From Aquimarina sp. MAR_2010_214 (GTDB lineage: Bacteria > Bacteroidota > Bacteroidia > Flavobacteriales > Flavobacteriaceae): a DNA stretch of 64,000 bases. How positions within the stretch are numbered: position 1 is the first letter of the stretch; every line of letters starts with the position of its first letter. Positions 55,852-64,000 of this stretch are shown here, one piece after another. A model generated the notes under the pieces. The model was not told where the DNA came from, ran no database searches, and saw only the letters and a list, made by a program, of their open reading frames with translations. The stretch is from the NCBI RefSeq assembly GCF_002846555.1, contig NZ_PJMS01000001.1, forward strand, positions 1,550,001 through 1,614,000, in the 5' to 3' direction. The translations under genes were made by a program, and so were the position numbers.

Positions 55852-58296
55852 CTATAGTTTTAGATAAAAGGTGAATTTACCCGAAATATTGTCCTCAAAT
55901 CGTGGAAGATGATAGGCCCCATAACGATATGCAAAACTAAGTCCGAAACCTGCAAATAATTTGTTGATTTCAAATCCAGACTCTTGATAACCTTGTTGTA
56001 AAGATGAAAAATTTACTCCTTGATGATTTTCAAGATTACTAACATCTCCGATTGCGTAACGTGTTATAAAAACAAGCTCTGGTTTAAACCAATTCGTCAC
56101 TTTTACAGGTTTAATTCTATGTTTAACCTGTAATGTTGCTAATCTATCATTAAAAAACTCCCCAAAATACATAGTCTCAAAGGTTCTTCTGCCTGCTACA
56201 GAAAATCGTTGAAGTACTGTTTCTTTGGTTGGAGCATTAGGATAAGCATGATATAAATGTGTAAGTGGGATATCCCCAGAGGCAATATCTGCTTCAAATA
56301 AAATACTCGTTTTAGATTGGTTAATACGATTAATAATATATTCTGCTTTTAGACCTATTTTACTGTATGAGAAATTACTATCAAATATGCCTTTAAAACC
56401 TTGCGTATATTGTGCCGTGATTTTTGGATATCCATCATGAATTTCTTTATATCGATTAGGTGTTTTTAGAAATTTACTAAATGGACTCCATCTCAATGCT
56501 ATGGTAGCTTCTGCTGTTTTATACCCTGAAAATAGATTACCATCATTTAAATATTGATATCCTCCTGTCTGATTGATATTGCTTATAGAAAATTGAGTTT
56601 CTGAAAGTAGCTTTGGCAATATCTGCTGTTGCAAACTAGCACTCCAGGTTCTGTGCTTGTAATAAAAATCTATATTTACCAAGCGTGGTTCGAATAAAGA
56701 ATATACTCTTCTATCTGTAAGATAGAGAAAACTACCTACTTCTCTAATGTCATCGGTATAATTAAAATTAAACCAGGAGTTTGATTTTTTATTTACTAAT
56801 AACCCTCCTCCAACACCATATTTAGATTTTGAATCTCTAAACCCATAAACAAAATAGCCTTCGAGTCTAAATTGATTAGAGAACTTGGTGTTTGTTAAAC
56901 CACCTACTCCTAAACGTAACCCTTCATAATTATTATATTTTACAGGATAAGTGAGATCAAAGTTGAAAAACCCAACAGGATAATATCCAATATTAAAACT
57001 TTGGATAACATTAATTCTACGTTCTATGTTTTGAGCTTTTACAATACTATCTATAACTTGAAACGAGTTTAGATCTTTTTCTGTAATCGCACTAGTGCGA
57101 TATTGATTCCAATAAGATTCTGATCTACTATTAGCTTCAGGATCTATTCTTATTGCTGCTTGATTTTGTTTAATGTCTTGAATGGTATCTAATTTGATAT
57201 CAAATAAGTCTGTTGTAGAGACTAAAAAATCATTATTTCCAGAAAAACTTTTTTTATCATTTCCTAATCTTCCTACAGAGATTTGACCTCCAAATAAGCT
57301 TACCTTTTGCCTTCCGTTCCCTGGTCTTATTGTAATTTCTTGTTTGGTCGGAAACCAGCTCTCTTTTTCAGAGACGTATTTAAAACTATGAGTTGCCATT
57401 ACATTAAGTTCTCCTCGTAATTCTATGATAGCTTTTTGAATTGCTAATGTTTTTATGTCTAGATAGAGTACCCCTTCTAAACTTGCATAATTTTTGGATT
57501 TACGAGGTTGAAATAGAATAACAAAAGATGGGTTTTTACCCTGCACAGTATCCAGAACTTTATAATAATAATTTCTAAGGGCTGCTCTTTTTGATAAAGG
57601 CCCTATGTATTTGTTGTTAAAAATCGTATAATCTTCATTATAAAGAGAGTTGGATTGTATTTTAATACCAAGTACACTGTAGATAGGCTCTTTAAAACCA
57701 CTCATTCGAGTTGCTAAGACTGTTTCTTTTTCACCTGTATTTTTTCTATATTGATGTAAACTTATTTTCTCTGAAAGAAAAGAATGAGCTTTGTTAAATA
57801 GGTGTTCCATCTCAACACTGGTAGTGTCTTGGGTGTTTAGTTGGGCTTGATTGTCCTCTGTGATTTTTAATTTGTTATAACTTTTGTAGCTAAAACTACG
57901 TAATAGCTTTTTTGGATTGTTTTTGTCTTTTCTACGTATTGCTTCTGCAATAAGTTGAGTGGCAATGTTCTCAGGAGTATCTAGCTTTACCGTTTCAAGA
58001 TTTTCCTCTTTGGTACTAAGTTGTATTTCTAGTTTTTCTGAATTCTTAGATGCTATTAAAACGGTCTTTGTTTGATATCCTAAGTAGCTTATGGTAAGAT
58101 TAACAGGGAAGGTGTTACATCGAATAACAAATTCACCTTTAACAGAGGTTAAGGCGTATGAAGAACTACTAGTTTTTACAGTGGCAAAAGGTAGGGGTTG
58201 ATTAGAACTTTCATCAATGACAATACCATTAATACTAACTTGAGAAATTAAGACAAAGTGTACAAAAAATAATAAACAAAAAAATTTGTTCTGCAT
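55852..58296 (-). CDS. DUF5686 protein with carboxypeptidase-like regulatory domain
   Basis: About 814 residues from ATG 58296 (MQNKFFCLLFFVHFVLISQV), giving a clean signal peptide; ATG 58314 adds six. A CarboxypepD_reg-like domain at about 25-105 (INGIVIDESSNQPLPFATVK, NLTISYLGYQTKTVLI), then the DUF5686 body, whose second half alternates barrel strands and ends GKFTFYLKL. It is an outer-membrane protein, common in Bacteroidota and of unknown function. Confidence 0.88.
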   Translation of the reverse strand: MQNKFFCLLFFVHFVLISQVSINGIVIDESSNQPLPFATVKTSSSSYALTSVKGEFVIRCNTFPVNLTISYLGYQTKTVLIASKNSEKLEIQLSTKEENLETVKLDTPENIATQLIAEAIRRKDKNNPKKLLRSFSYKSYNKLKITEDNQAQLNTQDTTSVEMEHLFNKAHSFLSEKISLHQYRKNTGEKETVLATRMSGFKEPIYSVLGIKIQSNSLYNEDYTIFNNKYIGPLSKRAALRNYYYKVLDTVQGKNPSFVILFQPRKSKNYASLEGVLYLDIKTLAIQKAIIELRGELNVMATHSFKYVSEKESWFPTKQEITIRPGNGRQKVSLFGGQISVGRLGNDKKSFSGNNDFLVSTTDLFDIKLDTIQDIKQNQAAIRIDPEANSRSESYWNQYRTSAITEKDLNSFQVIDSIVKAQNIERRINVIQSFNIGYYPVGFFNFDLTYPVKYNNYEGLRLGVGGLTNTKFSNQFRLEGYFVYGFRDSKSKYGVGGGLLVNKKSNSWFNFNYTDDIREVGSFLYLTDRRVYSLFEPRLVNIDFYYKHRTWSASLQQQILPKLLSETQFSISNINQTGGYQYLNDGNLFSGYKTAEATIALRWSPFSKFLKTPNRYKEIHDGYPKITAQYTQGFKGIFDSNFSYSKIGLKAEYIINRINQSKTSILFEADIASGDIPLTHLYHAYPNAPTKETVLQRFSVAGRRTFETMYFGEFFNDRLATLQVKHRIKPVKVTNWFKPELVFITRYAIGDVSNLENHQGVNFSSLQQGYQESGFEINKLFAGFGLSFAYRYGAYHLPRFEDNISGKFTFYLKL

Positions 58297-58333
58297 TATA
58301 CCAAATAGGTTCAAAAAAAGCGAAGATACAAAA

Positions 58334-58360
58334 AAAGCGTTTCTAATAAGAAAACGCTTT
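58334..58360 (-). terminator. Intrinsic terminator after frr
   Basis: AAAGCGTTT (58334-58342) and AAACGCTTT (58352-58360) with a 9-nt loop; on the minus strand a run of T follows. It ends the pyrH-frr unit just before the DUF5686 gene. Confidence 0.85.
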
Positions 58361-58387
58361 ACTTATAATTTACGTACATTAGAAATG

Positions 58388-58951
58388 TTAAACTGTCATG
58401 ATTTCTTTTTCTTTATGACTAAGCATTTCATCAACCTTTTTAATGTATGTATCTGTTAATGCTTGAATATCTACTTCTGTATTTTTTGCTAAGTCCTCTG
58501 ATAATCCATCTTTTTCTAGTTTCTTGATCTCATTATTAGCATTTTTTCGATCATTTCGTATACCAACTTTAGAATCTTCTGCCTCAGCTTTTGCTTGTTT
58601 TGCAAGATCTTTACGGCGTTCTTCTGTAAGAGGAGGGACGCTAATGATAACACTTTCGCCATTATTCATTGGATTAAACCCTAAATTAGCTATCTGAATA
58701 CCTTTTTCAATTTCAGGAATTACAGACTTGTCAAAAGGCTGAATTGTGATGGTTCTTGCATCAGGAGTGGATACATTCCCTACTTGGTTTAAAGGGGTAG
58801 GAGAGCCATAGTATTCTACCATTACACTACCTAACATAGCAGGAGATGCTTTGCCGGCTCTAATATTGAGTAATTTTTTTTCTAAATGAGTAATTGCTGC
58901 TTGCATTGACTCTTTTGTCGAATCTATAATAAAATCTATTTCTTCTTTCAT
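58388..58951 (-). CDS. frr: Ribosome recycling factor
   Basis: 187 residues, normal length. Signature stretches LLNIRAGKASPAMLGSVMVE, YYGSPTPLNQVGNVSTPDAR, TITIQPFDKSVIPEIEKGIQ and PPLTEERRKDLAKQ. It splits post-termination ribosomes with EF-G. It is 46 bp after pyrH, the standard order. Confidence 0.97.
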   Translation of the reverse strand: MKEEIDFIIDSTKESMQAAITHLEKKLLNIRAGKASPAMLGSVMVEYYGSPTPLNQVGNVSTPDARTITIQPFDKSVIPEIEKGIQIANLGFNPMNNGESVIISVPPLTEERRKDLAKQAKAEAEDSKVGIRNDRKNANNEIKKLEKDGLSEDLAKNTEVDIQALTDTYIKKVDEMLSHKEKEIMTV

Positions 58952-58997
58952 ATTTTAGTTCTTTTCTTCTGATTAGTCAAAAAATAAGCCAATGTGA

Positions 58998-59705
58998 TTA
59001 AAGGTTTACTTGGGTACCTATGGATTCACCAGAAACTACTTTTAGTAAATTTCCAGCTTTATTCATGTCAAAGACTATTATAGGTAATTCGTTTTCCTGG
59101 CTTAATGTAAATGCTGTTGTATCCATCACCTTCAGACCTTTACGTAAAACATCATCAAAAGATATGAAATCAAATTTTGTTGCATCAGCATTTTTTTCTG
59201 GATCAGAGGTGTATATTCCATCTACTCTAGTGCCTTTTAAAATGACGTCTGCATTAATTTCTATAGCTCTAAGGACTGCAGCTGAGTCAGTGGTGAAATA
59301 AGGATTCCCTGTTCCTCCACCAAATATAACAACTCTTCCTTTTTCAAGATGGCGTATAGCTCTTCGGCGTATAAAAGGCTCTGCAACCTCATTAATCTTT
59401 ACTGCAGACTGCAATCGAGTAGGTATTTCGGCATCTTCAAGAGCACTCTGTAAGGCTAATCCATTAATAACTGTTGCAAGCATACCCATATGATCTGCTT
59501 GAACTCTGTCCATTCCTTTACTAGCACCTGCGACACCTCTAAAAATATTACCTCCTCCGATCACAATAGCGACTTGTACACCTTTTTCTGTGATTTGTTT
59601 GATTTCATAGGCATACTCGGCCAATCTTTTAGGATCAATTCCATATTGACGATCACCCATTAGAGCTTCGCCAGATAATTTAAGTAATATTCTTTTATAT
59701 TCCAT
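58998..59705 (-). CDS. pyrH: Uridylate kinase (UMP kinase)
   Basis: 235 residues, normal length. [14 protein letters not shown], then [32 protein letters not shown] and [20 protein letters not shown] are the conserved phosphate- and UMP-binding loops. It makes UDP from UMP in the cytosol. First gene of pyrH-frr. Confidence 0.97.
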   Translation of the reverse strand: MEYKRILLKLSGEALMGDRQYGIDPKRLAEYAYEIKQITEKGVQVAIVIGGGNIFRGVAGASKGMDRVQADHMGMLATVINGLALQSALEDAEIPTRLQSAVKINEVAEPFIRRRAIRHLEKGRVVIFGGGTGNPYFTTDSAAVLRAIEINADVILKGTRVDGIYTSDPEKNADATKFDFISFDDVLRKGLKVMDTTAFTLSQENELPIIVFDMNKAGNLLKVVSGESIGTQVNL

Positions 59706-59725
59706 TATGAGATTTAACTGTGGTG

Positions 59726-59733
59726 CAAATATA
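59726..59733 (-). promoter_or_regulatory. -7 element of pyrH-frr
   Basis: TATATTTG on the minus strand, an exact TAnnTTTG match 21 bp upstream of the ATG. No TTG at -33. Confidence 0.5.
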
Positions 59734-59827
59734 ATGATATTCTTAATTTAGAAAATAGTTTAGATTATAAAGGTGGATTTTTAAGTTGAATTGTTAAATG
59801 TTAAAGTTTAAAAATAATTTAAAAAAA

Positions 59828-59883
59828 GGGTGGTTTTCCCCTAGATAGGGTATTGATTCGTGTTGAATTATGTTATAGGTTTG
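59828..59883 (+). promoter_or_regulatory. G-run/C-run/GGGTATT promoter of small-RNA candidate 2
   Basis: GGG at 59828, CCCC at 59838-59841, GGGTATT at 59848-59854 and TAGGTTTG at 59876-59883. TTG at 59853-59855 is 20 bp before the -7 element, so it is also a full flavobacterial promoter. Block spacing equals that at 53178-53235. Confidence 0.6.
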
Positions 59884-59887
59884 CATC

Positions 59888-60118
59888 AAGGAAAACAAAA
59901 AAGGTGTTGGGGATGATAAATGTTTTTAGAAAGGTGATAGATGTTTTTTAGTATACAAATACCATTAGGTTATTTGTGTGTTATAGACTGATTGGGGAGT
60001 TAGTCTGTATTGGAGTGAGTTTTTGAAGAAATTCGAAACTTATAAACGTCAGAAACCTGAAAGAAAATATTTTGATAATGATGAATAAAAAACCGCTTCT
60101 ATTATAGAAGCGGTTTTT
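59888..60118 (+). ncRNA. Small-RNA candidate 2 (about 230 nt)
   Basis: Runs from the promoter at 59876-59883 to the terminator at 60090-60118. It has no ORF above a dozen codons. Internal hairpins: ACAAATA..TATTTGT (about 59956-59979) and AGACT..AGTCT (about 59985-60008). Both flanking genes (pyrH, tsf) are on the other strand. No known RNA family recognised; expression not shown. Confidence 0.5.
60090..60118. terminator. Bidirectional terminator between tsf and small-RNA candidate 2
   Basis: AAAACCGCTTCTA (60090-60102), loop TTA, TAGAAGCGGTTTT (60106-60118). A and T tracts on both sides let it stop tsf on the minus strand and the small RNA on the plus strand. Confidence 0.9.
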
Positions 60119-60158
60119 ATTTTTTCAGATAAATCTGAACAATATATAATTATTTGGA

Positions 60159-61124
60159 TTAACCCAGAGCTACTCTTTCAAAAGAAACTACAGATATATC
60201 TCCAAGTGTTTTTACATAATCAGCAACACTTTTCTTTTCATCTTTAATGAAGTTTTGGTCAAGAAGACATTGTTCTTGATCCAAAGTTGTATTGTCAGAA
60301 ATAAATCTTTCTAACTTTCCAGGAAGAATTCTATCCCAGATTTGTTCTGGTTTACCTTCTGCTTTAAGCTCGTCTTTTAATTTTTCTTCTGCCTGTGCAA
60401 TTACATCATCAGTCAATTGAGATCTTGAAATAAATTGAGGAACATTTTTCAATGTTTTTCCTAATCTACCAAGTTCAATATTTTCTTTTTCGATTGCAGC
60501 AATTCTTGCTTGAGTTTCTGAAGCAACATATTCTGGATCAAAATCTTTGTAAGATAGTGTAGTTGCTCCCATAGAAGCTACTTGCATAGAGATATCTTTG
60601 GCAAGTACCTCTGCGCTATCTATTTCATTTGATAAACCGGTTAAAGCGCCAATTTTATTACCATGGATATAAGATCCTACAAAAGGAGCCTCTAGTACTT
60701 TAAAATCTCCTATTTCGATTTTTTCTCCAATAACACCAGTTTGTTCAGTAAGCTTTTCCTGAACTGTCATACCATTAAAATCTGCAGCTAAAAATTCTTC
60801 TTTAGAAGAAGTGTTAAGTGCTAGTTCAGCTAATTCTCGTGCTAAAGAAACAAAAGAATCATTTTTTCCTACAAAATCAGTTTCACAATTAAGAGAAACA
60901 ATTACTCCTTTGTTTTTTGCGTCATTAACTTTTGCAATAACTGCACCTTCAGAAGATTCTCTATCTGCTCTTTTATCAGCAATTTTTTGTCCTTTTTCTC
61001 TTAGGACTTTGATAGCTTTGTCAAAATCTCCTTCAGCCTCAACAAGGGCTTTTTTGCAGTCCATCATTCCGGCACCTGTAGCTTTACGCAATTTACTTAC
61101 TTCGGCTGCTGTAATATTTGCCAT
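60159..61124 (-). CDS. tsf: Elongation factor Ts
   Basis: 321 residues, the longer form usual in Flavobacteriia. N-terminal UBA-like part and signature VSKLRKATGAGMMDCKKALV, then EKGQKIADKRADRESSEGAV and SLNCETDFVGKNDSFVSLA. It releases GDP from EF-Tu. It follows rpsB after 172 bp containing a hairpin. Confidence 0.97.
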   Translation of the reverse strand: MANITAAEVSKLRKATGAGMMDCKKALVEAEGDFDKAIKVLREKGQKIADKRADRESSEGAVIAKVNDAKNKGVIVSLNCETDFVGKNDSFVSLARELAELALNTSSKEEFLAADFNGMTVQEKLTEQTGVIGEKIEIGDFKVLEAPFVGSYIHGNKIGALTGLSNEIDSAEVLAKDISMQVASMGATTLSYKDFDPEYVASETQARIAAIEKENIELGRLGKTLKNVPQFISRSQLTDDVIAQAEEKLKDELKAEGKPEQIWDRILPGKLERFISDNTTLDQEQCLLDQNFIKDEKKSVADYVKTLGDISVVSFERVALG

Positions 61125-61171
61125 ATCTTTAAATATTTAATGTGTAAAAATGTATTGTTTGTATAAAAAAC

Positions 61172-61215
61172 AAGTCGTTTAGTTAGTACTACAAAAGTAA
61201 AGAACCAAACGACTT
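61172..61215 (-). terminator. Hairpin between rpsB and tsf (terminator or attenuator)
   Basis: AAGTCGTTTAGTT (61172-61184) and AACCAAACGACTT (61203-61215), one mismatch. On the minus strand it is followed by GTTTTTTATAC, as in an intrinsic terminator. It may set the rpsB:tsf ratio or mark a separate tsf start. Confidence 0.7.
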
Positions 61216-61296
61216 ATCAATTTTATATTAAAGTTAAATTTTGTCGTAGAGATAAAAGCTTAACTTCGAATTTTAATAGATTGTATATCTATTTGT

Positions 61297-62199
61297 TTAT
61301 TCTTCCTCTTGCTTTGCAGCTTCAGTTACTGGAGCTTCTACTTTAGTTTCAGCTTTTGCAGGTGCTTCAACCTTTGCAGGTGTTTCAGCTTTTGCAGGTG
61401 TTTCAGCTTTTGCAGGTGCTTCAGTCTTTGCAGATGTTTCAGTTTTTACTGGTGCTTCAGCTTTTGTGTCCTTTTTAGGGGCATCTTTTTTAGGAGCATC
61501 TTTTGCAGCTTTTCTTTCGCTTAGACCTTCTATAACAGCATCACTAACATAAGTCATAACTTTGTCTATAGATTTAGAAGCATCATCATTTGCAGGGATT
61601 ACATACTGTACTTGACGTGGGTCAGAGTTCGTATCAACCATTGCAAAAATAGGAATGTTTAATTTCTGAGCTTCTTTTACTGCGATATGTTCGCGAGTAA
61701 TATCTACAACAAATAATGCCCCAGGTAGACGAGTCATATCAGAAATAGAACCTAAATTCTTTTCTAATTTTGCTCTTAAACGGTCTACTTGTAAACGTTC
61801 TTTTTTAGATAGTGTGTTAAAGGTACCGTCTTTCTTCATTCTATCGATAGAAGCCATTTTTTTGACTGCTTTACGAATAGTAACAAAGTTAGTAAGCATA
61901 CCACCAGGCCATCTTTCTGTAATATAAGGCTGGTTAGCTTTACTTGCTTTTTCGGCTACGATTTCTTTAGCTTGTTTTTTAGTCGCAACAAAAAGGATTT
62001 TTCTGCCGGACGCTGCTATTTTTTTTAAAGCCTCACCAGCTTCATCAATTTTTGCAGCAGTTTTATATAAGTTAATGATGTGGATACCATTACGCTCCAT
62101 ATAAATATATGGTGCCATATTTGGATCCCATCTTCTTGTAAGGTGACCAAAGTGTACACCTGCATCAAGTAATTCTTTTACTTCGATATTGTTTGCCAT
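61297..62199 (-). CDS. rpsB: Ribosomal protein S2 with long Lys/Ala/Glu/Pro tail
   Basis: 300 residues. The S2 core is intact (ELLDAGVHFGHLTRRWDPNM, WPGGMLTNFVTIRKAVKKM, LPGALFVVDITREHIAVKEA). From about residue 232 an extension of roughly 65 residues consists of degenerate repeats such as KAETPAKAE and KVEAPAKAE, absent from E. coli S2. Its job is unknown. Downstream of rpsI and upstream of tsf as usual. Confidence 0.97.
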   Translation of the reverse strand: MANNIEVKELLDAGVHFGHLTRRWDPNMAPYIYMERNGIHIINLYKTAAKIDEAGEALKKIAASGRKILFVATKKQAKEIVAEKASKANQPYITERWPGGMLTNFVTIRKAVKKMASIDRMKKDGTFNTLSKKERLQVDRLRAKLEKNLGSISDMTRLPGALFVVDITREHIAVKEAQKLNIPIFAMVDTNSDPRQVQYVIPANDDASKSIDKVMTYVSDAVIEGLSERKAAKDAPKKDAPKKDTKAEAPVKTETSAKTEAPAKAETPAKAETPAKVEAPAKAETKVEAPVTEAAKQEEE

Positions 62200-62286
62200 T
62201 TTTGTAATAGTTTACGTTCTGTTGAATTAGCAATGCTCAAGTGGCTACTTTTTGTAAGGCCTTGTGCATTTAGATGCTAAACTAAC

Positions 62287-62303
62287 ACCTCATGAATTGA
62301 GGT
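62287..62303 (-). promoter_or_regulatory. Small hairpin in the rpsI-rpsB spacer
   Basis: ACCTCA (62287-62292) and TGAGGT (62298-62303), loop of 5. The 128-nt spacer may contain an rpsB leader; no T run follows, so it is not a classic terminator. Confidence 0.35.
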
Positions 62304-62327
62304 AACAACAAATACTGTTTTAATAAA

Positions 62328-62750
62328 TTAACGTTTAGAGAACTGGAATTTCTTACGAGCTTTCTTCTGACCGAATTTCTTACGCTCCACCATTCTTGGA
62401 TCTCTGGTCAATAAACCTTCTGGCTTAAGAATACCTCTGTTTCCTGTTGCTCTTCCGTCTTCTGTTTCTTCAACGTCATCTGTGTCAAAAGTACACATTG
62501 CTCTTGATATTGCTAAACGTATTGCTTCAGCTTGTCCTGTGACACCACCGCCGTAAACATTTACCAAGATGTCAAATTTTCCATCATTTCCTGTTAAAAC
62601 CAATGGTTGGTTTACTTTGTACTGCAATGTAGCAGTAGGGAAATAATCATTTAAATCTTTTTTGTTTACCACGATCTTTCCAGAACCTTCTTTAAGATAA
62701 ATTCTAGCTACAGCCGTTTTTCTACGACCAATTTTGTGAATAACTTCCAT
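62328..62750 (-). CDS. rpsI: Ribosomal protein S9
   Basis: 140 residues. [40 protein letters not shown] and the C-terminal [10 protein letters not shown] are canonical. An acidic insert [20 protein letters not shown] makes it slightly longer than the E. coli protein. Its ATG overlaps the rplM stop by one base (TAATG). Confidence 0.97.
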   Translation of the reverse strand: MEVIHKIGRRKTAVARIYLKEGSGKIVVNKKDLNDYFPTATLQYKVNQPLVLTGNDGKFDILVNVYGGGVTGQAEAIRLAISRAMCTFDTDDVEETEDGRATGNRGILKPEGLLTRDPRMVERKKFGQKKARKKFQFSKR

Positions 62751-63205
62751 TACTTAAATTCGTTTAAGTTAACAGTTTTAGGTTGCTGAGCTTCCTGACT
62801 GTGATCTGCTCCTGCATAAACCTTTAAATTACGGAATAAAGCAGCACCTAATTTGTTCTTAGGTAACATTCCTTTTACCGATTTTTCGATTAAACGCTCT
62901 GGATTTTTGTCATACAATTCCTGAGCAGTAAGACTTCTTTGCCCTCCAGGGTATCCAGTGTGACGGATATACGATTTATCTGTCCACTTTTTTCCTGTTA
63001 AGTTGATTTTTTCGGCATTGGTAATGATAACATTATCACCGCAATCAACGTGTGGGGTAAAGTTAGGCTTGTGTTTTCCTCTTAGTAGTAATGCAACTAC
63101 AGAAGAAAGACGCCCTAAAGTCTGTCCTTCAGCATCTACATGCAACCATTCTTTTGTAACGGTAGCTTTGTTGGCAGATACTGTTTTGTAACTTAATGTG
63201 TCCAC
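62750..63205 (-). CDS. rplM: Ribosomal protein L13
   Basis: 151 residues. [59 protein letters not shown] and [20 protein letters not shown] are the family signatures. First gene of the rplM-rpsI-rpsB-tsf order. Its roughly 48-nt leader has a small hairpin CCTAT..ATAGG that could be an autoregulatory site. Confidence 0.97.
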   Translation of the reverse strand: MDTLSYKTVSANKATVTKEWLHVDAEGQTLGRLSSVVALLLRGKHKPNFTPHVDCGDNVIITNAEKINLTGKKWTDKSYIRHTGYPGGQRSLTAQELYDKNPERLIEKSVKGMLPKNKLGAALFRNLKVYAGADHSQEAQQPKTVNLNEFK

Positions 63206-63258
63206 ACTAATTATTTTTACTTAATTAAACATTCCTTTTCCTATATAAAATAGGGGTG

Positions 63259-63288
63259 CAAATGTACAATTATATATTTAGATAGCAA
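63259..63288 (-). promoter_or_regulatory. Consensus flavobacterial promoter of rplM
   Basis: On the minus strand TTG (63288-63286), 19 bp, then TACATTTG (63266-63259). Both elements are perfect, as expected for a strong ribosomal-protein promoter; start of transcription about 48 nt before the ATG. Confidence 0.8.
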
Positions 63289-63486
63289 ACAGGTAATAGA
63301 TATTATTTTTAAAGTATGACTCATTGGTTTTCAGCTATATTGATATAATAATGAGTTGTCCTGTTTGTTTTATGCTCTATAATCAGCTTCTCTTGTTAAT
63401 TTTTTACTAAAAAACAGTATGAAGTGTGACAAACTTAAATAATTTCTGTCATCTTAGTTATATCAATCATCAAACTTCTACTAATC

Positions 63487-64000
63487 ATGAAATGTTATAC
63501 CTGTCTTTTGGTACTCTTTTTGTTTCCAATTATCTCCTTCGCACAAGATTCTACCAGTACGGTTAAAAAAAGAATTTATACTACAAAACCTTTAAAGGGA
63601 ATTGAGGCTCCAACAATAAATGGTTTAATTGATGAACCAGGTTGGGATGTGGTAGAATGGACTAGTGATTTTATTGAAAATCAGCCTGATGAAAACACAC
63701 CGCCAGGTCAAAAGACTAAATTTAAAATTGTTTATGATCAAAACTATCTATATGTAGCGTATCGGTGTTATGATACCGAACCAGATAAAATAGAAAAACG
63801 ATTATCAAGAAGAGATGGTTTTGCAGGAGATTGGGTAGAGATTAATTTGGATACATACCATGATAAAAGAACTGGTTTTTCGTTTAGCATTACAGCTGCA
63901 GGGGTAAAGGGTGATGAATTTATTTCACGAAATGGAAACAATTGGGATAGTAGCTGGAATCCTGTATGGTATGCTGCAAGTAATATAGATGATGAAGGAT
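63487..64000 (+). CDS. DUF5916 protein with CBM9-like N-terminal domain, C-terminus outside window
   Basis: 171 codons visible from ATG 63487, no stop before the right edge. Signal peptide MKCYTCLLVLFLFPIISFA|Q. The domain after it (INGLIDEPGWDVVEWTSDFI, FKIVYDQNYLYVAYRCYDTE, DWVEINLDTYHDKRTGFSFS) is the CBM9-like sugar-binding type that begins DUF5916 proteins, which usually continue as a large outer-membrane barrel. The remainder cannot be checked here. Confidence 0.85.
   Translation, partial: MKCYTCLLVLFLFPIISFAQDSTSTVKKRIYTTKPLKGIEAPTINGLIDEPGWDVVEWTSDFIENQPDENTPPGQKTKFKIVYDQNYLYVAYRCYDTEPDKIEKRLSRRDGFAGDWVEINLDTYHDKRTGFSFSITAAGVKGDEFISRNGNNWDSSWNPVWYAASNIDDEG

Noticed and set aside
61309..61524. 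Repetitive plus-strand frame opposite the S2 tail
   Set aside because: Its FCRCFS-type repeats are just the reverse reading of the KAE/PAK repeats of rpsB.
63206..63258. Structured L13 leader RNA
   Set aside because: Only one small stem is visible in about 48 nt; not enough to assign a named leader family.

Overview
This window is chromosomal DNA from a low-GC marine-type Bacteroidota, most likely Flavobacteriaceae (an Aquimarina-like genome is possible, but the genus cannot be fixed from sequence alone). The evidence is the AT-rich intergenic DNA, promoters of the TTG / TAnnTTTG type, little Shine-Dalgarno signal, and families typical of the group: DUF5686, DUF5916, four-gene ExbB/ExbD loci, LytS/LytTR pairs, long EF-Ts and S2 with an extended tail.

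Region by region. 1-5582 (minus) reads as one transcription unit: a formyltransferase-like enzyme, a phage-tail-collar (MdpB-type) protein, a type-1 periplasmic-binding-fold protein without signal peptide, and the start of a giant secreted protein made of near-identical 80-residue repeats that runs off the left edge. 6193-13815 is a two-sided accessory locus: an ECF sigma factor plus a membrane-anchored TPR partner on the plus strand, divergent from a lipoprotein, a PKD/outer-membrane-barrel protein, a TPR-CHAT protease and a retropepsin-like protease on the minus strand. 13925-20878 carries tatD, ansA, tRNA-Ser(GGA) and an ExbB/ExbD energising locus in which the ExbD pair and its terminator are duplicated, followed by a small porin-like protein. 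20873-29317 (minus) has rpoN with a degenerate PAP2-like membrane protein, a NarL-type two-component system fed by two duplicated pairs of (anchored protein + multi-TM protein), and a MarR/GNAT pair.

29415-40172 (minus) is an envelope-stress cluster: a giant AAA+ ATPase, zinc ribbon protein, DUF3592-like protein, flotillin/SPFH protein, NfeD/YqiJ-like protein, an unlisted 38-residue membrane peptide, a YbjQ-family protein, PspA/IM30 and a YbjN-like protein. 40498-46401 has an XRE/LexA-like regulator, katG, an unknown protein and a lipoprotein metzincin. 46802-51220 is a signalling operon: a secreted helical-repeat protein with ten SDHY motifs, a LytS kinase, a kinase-like protein that has lost its phospho-acceptor histidine, and a LytTR regulator. 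51309-63205 is core genome: asnS, an RND/MMPL transporter, a DUF5686 protein, then the translation cluster rplM-rpsI-rpsB-tsf and pyrH-frr. The start of a DUF5916 gene lies at the right edge.

Most interesting: (1) the sigma factor / TPR / CHAT / retropepsin / PKD-barrel locus, which looks like an envelope protease-signalling system; (2) the SDHY-repeat protein with kinase plus pseudokinase; (3) the duplicated sensor pairs next to the NarL system; (4) two intergenic small-RNA candidates at 53238-53335 and 59888-60118 that share an unusual promoter with G-run, C-run and GGGTATT blocks at matching helical spacing; (5) the formyltransferase / tail-collar / binding-protein / repeat-adhesin operon.
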